DNA from: Lewinellaceae bacterium
Lineage (GTDB): Bacteria > Bacteroidota > Bacteroidia > Chitinophagales > Saprospiraceae
NCBI GenBank assembly: GCA_020636025.1
Contig: JACJYQ010000004.1
Span: forward strand, 248,001 to 312,000
Length of the DNA stretch: 64,000 nucleotides
Reading direction: 5' to 3'
Notes under the pieces: generated by a model
Told to the model about the DNA's origin: nothing
Seen by the model: only the letters and a program-made list of their open reading frames with translations
Database searches by the model: none
Shown: in pieces, positions 61,421 through 64,000 of the stretch
How the letters are laid out: every line of letters begins with the position of its first letter
How positions within the stretch are numbered: the stretch's first letter is position 1
Position numbers and translations under genes: made by a program

Positions 61421-62188
61421 TTACTGGTCGATGGTAATGGCCCTTTCTACGCCACTAATCACCTCAAGGGCTACCTTAAAGTTGTTTACATCATTGGAGG
61501 TTACCGGATAATTGGCCATGTCATACAAAGAGCCATCCTCCTGAGTAAGCAATTTCAGCAAATCGAACTCAATATTCAGATTTGCGCCACTGGACGTAAC
61601 ATTGATTGCCTGATTTATGGTGAACTCCTGATAGACCATATCCGACCCGCAGTGATAAGAAAAAGACAGGTTCTTAGTTCCATCATTGTCAGGATCTGCT
61701 TTACCATCAATGATCATAAAGATGTATGATGCCCAACCTGGCCAGTAATCAGTTTCAATGCTTAAAGGAGAGTCAGCCGGAAAATCGGAAGGTTTTTTTG
61801 CATTGTTTGCTGCATTCACACCGATACCCATTCTAATGCCTTTATAATTACCTTCAGGAACGTTTTTATAGGTTATCTCAGGTGTCACAGACAAATCACT
61901 TGGACTGCTGTCGGGGGTAAAATCAAGATACTCAACATCGGAAATCTTCACTTCTGTATCATCTTCCTTGATAAGCGTAATATCTGACAAGTACATTCGG
62001 TAACGCAAGAATAATAGTGGGAATGTTCCAAAAGTATAATCCTTGTTTTTCTCCAGTTGAGTACCATTGTAAGTGGCCATAAATGTGGCTTTCAAATCGA
62101 CACCACCACTTGGTTCTGTTTTATCCTTACATCCCTGAAGACCAGTGAACAATCCGATTGCCAGAAATAGAAATATGAAATTTTTCAT
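61421..62188 (-). CDS. MbnP family copper-binding-type lipoprotein
   Basis: 255 residues, lipoprotein (FTGLQGC, Cys20). Strands such as VDLKATFMATYNGTQLE, YRMYLSDITLI and YKGIRMGIGVNAANN match MbnP. The two tryptophans, W149 and W152, are in YWPGWASYIFMIIDG, the site where MbnP has the Trp that MbnH converts to kynurenine for copper binding. Its gene is 16 bp before the MbnH-like gene and 60 bp after a second MbnP-like gene. A copper role is inferred from the family. Confidence 0.87.
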   Translation of the reverse strand: MKNFIFLFLAIGLFTGLQGCKDKTEPSGGVDLKATFMATYNGTQLEKNKDYTFGTFPLLFLRYRMYLSDITLIKEDDTEVKISDVEYLDFTPDSSPSDLSVTPEITYKNVPEGNYKGIRMGIGVNAANNAKKPSDFPADSPLSIETDYWPGWASYIFMIIDGKADPDNDGTKNLSFSYHCGSDMVYQEFTINQAINVTSSGANLNIEFDLLKLLTQEDGSLYDMANYPVTSNDVNNFKVALEVISGVERAITIDQ

Positions 62189-62248
62189 CGCAGTTTAAGT
62201 TTGAATAATTGATTGGAAAATCAGAGGTTTTCGCAAAAATGTAAATTC

Positions 62249-63103
62249 TTACTGTGAAACAGTAAATACACTCGGCAAGTTTGCGACAATCGTGCTTTTC
62301 CACGCATTTATGTCGTGTGTTGACCAATTTATTCCATCGAACAGCTTCGACCAGTCGGCATTCAGCGTCATGGGAAAATCATAGCCGGTATTATGTAGAA
62401 AGGAACCGTTTCCCTCAATGTAAAAATCACCTATATCGCTTCTGTCAAATCTGAGTGTATCAGCTAATGTTGAAACTGAAGTGTCGCGCACGACGATCAC
62501 TTCCATAAAAGCATACTGATTCTGATATAAATCTTCTGATTGAATTGATAAAGGGTGATTATCAGGAGCCAGATCAGGTATTACCTTTCCCAAATCTTCT
62601 GACAGGCCAAGCCTACATTTGAATGTCTCGAAATAACCATCCTCTCTTAATGAGCCGATGGTATAGTCTACCGGCGTTCGACGAACCAGCAATACATCAT
62701 CGCGAAAAGTCTCTTCAATGGTGTCCTGTAAAGTTGATCCATAGCTTTGTAAATGTACTGTATCACTTACCTGATATAATTCTCCAGCTTTAATTAGTTG
62801 AAAATCAGACAAATAAAACAATATCTTTTTTATTCTGAACAACTCGCCATTGGTGCCAACATAAACCGAATCCTGCCTAAAAAGAAGTGTATCATACATT
62901 TGTTCAACCGACAAAACAAGGCTGGGATATCTGCAACAGCAGTCTTTATCGGCTGAAGCATTAAAATTCACAGCAGCAATATCCAAACATCCTTCTCTTG
63001 GTTCGAAACAGGAGCTAAGGATTAAAACGAAAAGAAATATGGCCATGCCCAATTGCAAAAAAACAAAGGAGGACAACCTTAATCGCTGATGATGCTTTTT
63101 CAT
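62249..63103 (-). CDS. Second MbnP-like lipoprotein lacking the conserved tryptophan motif
   Basis: 284 residues, lipoprotein (FVLILSSC). Pattern similarities to MbnP: DTLLFRQDSVYVGTNGELFRI, IKKILFYLSDFQLIKAGELY and VIPDLAPDNHPLS. The position of the WxxW motif reads DLYQNQYAFMEVIVV without Trp; the Trp residues are all in the C-terminal third. A Cys-rich start (DKDCCCRYP) is unlike the neighbour. It overlaps the exonuclease stop by 4 bp (ATGA). The substrate role is unknown, perhaps a receptor-like partner. Confidence 0.7.
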   Translation of the reverse strand: MKKHHQRLRLSSFVFLQLGMAIFLFVLILSSCFEPREGCLDIAAVNFNASADKDCCCRYPSLVLSVEQMYDTLLFRQDSVYVGTNGELFRIKKILFYLSDFQLIKAGELYQVSDTVHLQSYGSTLQDTIEETFRDDVLLVRRTPVDYTIGSLREDGYFETFKCRLGLSEDLGKVIPDLAPDNHPLSIQSEDLYQNQYAFMEVIVVRDTSVSTLADTLRFDRSDIGDFYIEGNGSFLHNTGYDFPMTLNADWSKLFDGINWSTHDINAWKSTIVANLPSVFTVSQ

Positions 63104-63903
63104 AATTTTTTCATCATGCCTTTAATGATCTGCTTTACCTGGGATGAAAATTCCTTATCCATGATCCACTGACCGTAGTGTTTTTCTTTTCGAAGTACAT
63201 CCATGACAGGTTGACCGGCATATTTCCCAAAATTAAACACTACAGTTCCATCGTGCTGAACCTTTAATTTTTGAGTTGCATCCAAAAAGTTCAGGTCATT
63301 GGTAAAGTCGTGCAGGGCCTGAATATCATTCTTAACGGGCGCCGGGATCACTTCGCCGTCTTCATCAATGAGATCTTTACCTTCATAGGTAGTCAGCTGT
63401 CCTTTAAACACCTCCAGCGTTGCATGGACATCTGCCAGTGCATCGTGCGCATCTTCCAGTTCTTTTTGACAGTACAGTCTGTAGGCAGCCTTCAATGTAC
63501 GCGGTTCCATTTTGTAAAAAATACGCTGCACGTCGATTAGTCGGCGATTTGAAATGTCCAATTCCAGCCCTACCCGGGCAAACTCTTCCATCAGCATGGG
63601 AACATCAAAACGGTTGGAATTGTAGCCGGCCAGATCCGCATCTCCAATAAAATCCCAGATTTCCTCCGCCAGATCTTTAAATGTCGGCTTTCGGGCTATG
63701 TCTTTTGGTGTAATGCCATGTATAGACATGGACTCTTCAGAGATTGGAATTCCGGGGTTTACCAGAGCTGTATATTCCTCCGTTTTCCCGTCTTTTTTGT
63801 GCAGTTTTACCATAGCGATCTGCACAATCCGGTCTCGAATGACATTCAGTCCGGTTGTTTCCAGGTCAAAAAACACTAGGTCTCTTGTAAGATTAATGGT
63901 CAT
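63100..63903 (-). CDS. DnaQ-like 3'-5' exonuclease
   Basis: 267 residues of the DEDDh family: VFFDLETTGL (Asp, Glu), AGYNSNRFDVPMLMEEF (Asp), and DAHDALADVHAT (His, Asp). About 80 extra C-terminal residues contain GTVVFNFGKYAGQPVMDVLR, a short domain common on Bacteroidota members. It resembles the epsilon/PolC proofreading exonuclease and RNase T-type enzymes; function in DNA repair or RNA trimming is inferred. It overlaps both neighbours by 4 bp. Confidence 0.92.
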   Translation of the reverse strand: MTINLTRDLVFFDLETTGLNVIRDRIVQIAMVKLHKKDGKTEEYTALVNPGIPISEESMSIHGITPKDIARKPTFKDLAEEIWDFIGDADLAGYNSNRFDVPMLMEEFARVGLELDISNRRLIDVQRIFYKMEPRTLKAAYRLYCQKELEDAHDALADVHATLEVFKGQLTTYEGKDLIDEDGEVIPAPVKNDIQALHDFTNDLNFLDATQKLKVQHDGTVVFNFGKYAGQPVMDVLRKEKHYGQWIMDKEFSSQVKQIIKGMMKKL

Positions 63904-64000
63904 TCCTGTTGTTGTTCATTATCTAATAAATTCTCATCCAGCAAACCCCGGTTTTTGGCGGTTTCTCCATATCCGTGCAATTGAATCGGTTTCTTTTTCT
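63900..64000 (-). CDS. C-terminal fragment of a gene that starts right of the window
   Basis: The minus frame from the right edge reads KKKPIQLHGYGETAKNRGLL, then DENLLDNEQQQE and a TGA at 63900-63902 that overlaps the exonuclease ATG (ATGA). Thirty-two residues are visible and no family can be named. The 4-bp overlap shows that it is translated with the exonuclease gene. Confidence 0.7.
   Translation of the reverse strand, partial: KKKPIQLHGYGETAKNRGLLDENLLDNEQQQE

Overview
The window looks like a chromosomal segment of a Bacteroidota bacterium, most likely from the Saprospiria (a Saprospiraceae-like genome). The grounds are: type IX secretion (T9SS) C-terminal sorting domains on several secreted proteins, a gliding-motility-type C-terminal domain, a TonB-dependent receptor followed by a DUF4249 lipoprotein, promoters of the Bacteroidota form (TTG, about 20 nt, TAnnTTTG), the ribosomal protein orders rplM-rpsI-rpsB-tsf and rpmB-rpmG-bL38, and an EAD11-like conflict-system domain. 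No insertion sequence, prophage, integrase or CRISPR array was found. The taxonomic call is inference from gene content.

Layout. 1-9.8 kb: tail of a Lys-rich protein, lipoamide dehydrogenase, a DUF4153 membrane protein, a family 2 glycosyltransferase, and two peptidoglycan genes (class A PBP and murA). 10-15.2 kb: TonB receptor plus DUF4249 lipoprotein and a secreted MORN-repeat/caspase protein. 15.3-24.1 kb: a 1,861-residue repeat adhesin-like protein, a DUF4625-like lipoprotein, an M1 aminopeptidase and a YHS lipoprotein. 24.3-30.6 kb: two translation operons (rplM-rpsI-rpsB-tsf; tRNA-Arg-rpmB-rpmG-bL38) around L-threonine dehydrogenase, a ROK kinase and a RidA protein. 30.7-37.7 kb: a subtilase with an altered catalytic triad, a BtuF-like binding protein, two small membrane proteins, an EAD11/TM/TSP3/FGE-like protein and a CDF transporter. 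37.9-48.1 kb: hydrolases and peptidases, a PafA-type phosphatase, lptB and a GatB/YqeY protein. 48.4-58.1 kb: a coiled-coil protein, asd, an Fe-S CCG protein, NTF2-like, MBL-fold hydrolase, heptose-7-phosphate kinase, a T9SS cargo protein, an LEA-like protein and pepT. 58.2-64 kb: an S1 protease, then a coupled cluster of a 3'-5' exonuclease, an MbnP-like lipoprotein, MbnP and an MbnH-type di-heme peroxidase.

Functional themes are envelope building (PBP1A, MurA, LptB, heptose kinase, glycosyltransferase), secreted proteolysis and adhesion through T9SS, and ribosome supply. The best candidates for unusual biology are: (i) the EAD11-TM-FGE-like protein, whose FGE domain keeps only one of the two active-site cysteines; (ii) the MbnH/MbnP pair without methanobactin genes; (iii) the MORN-caspase; and (iv) a set of intergenic elements built from short locus-specific words arranged as inverted arms. 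The last group includes a perfect 72-bp palindrome, a 32-bp word block shared exactly by two loci 28 kb apart, and cores that can carry an intrinsic terminator.
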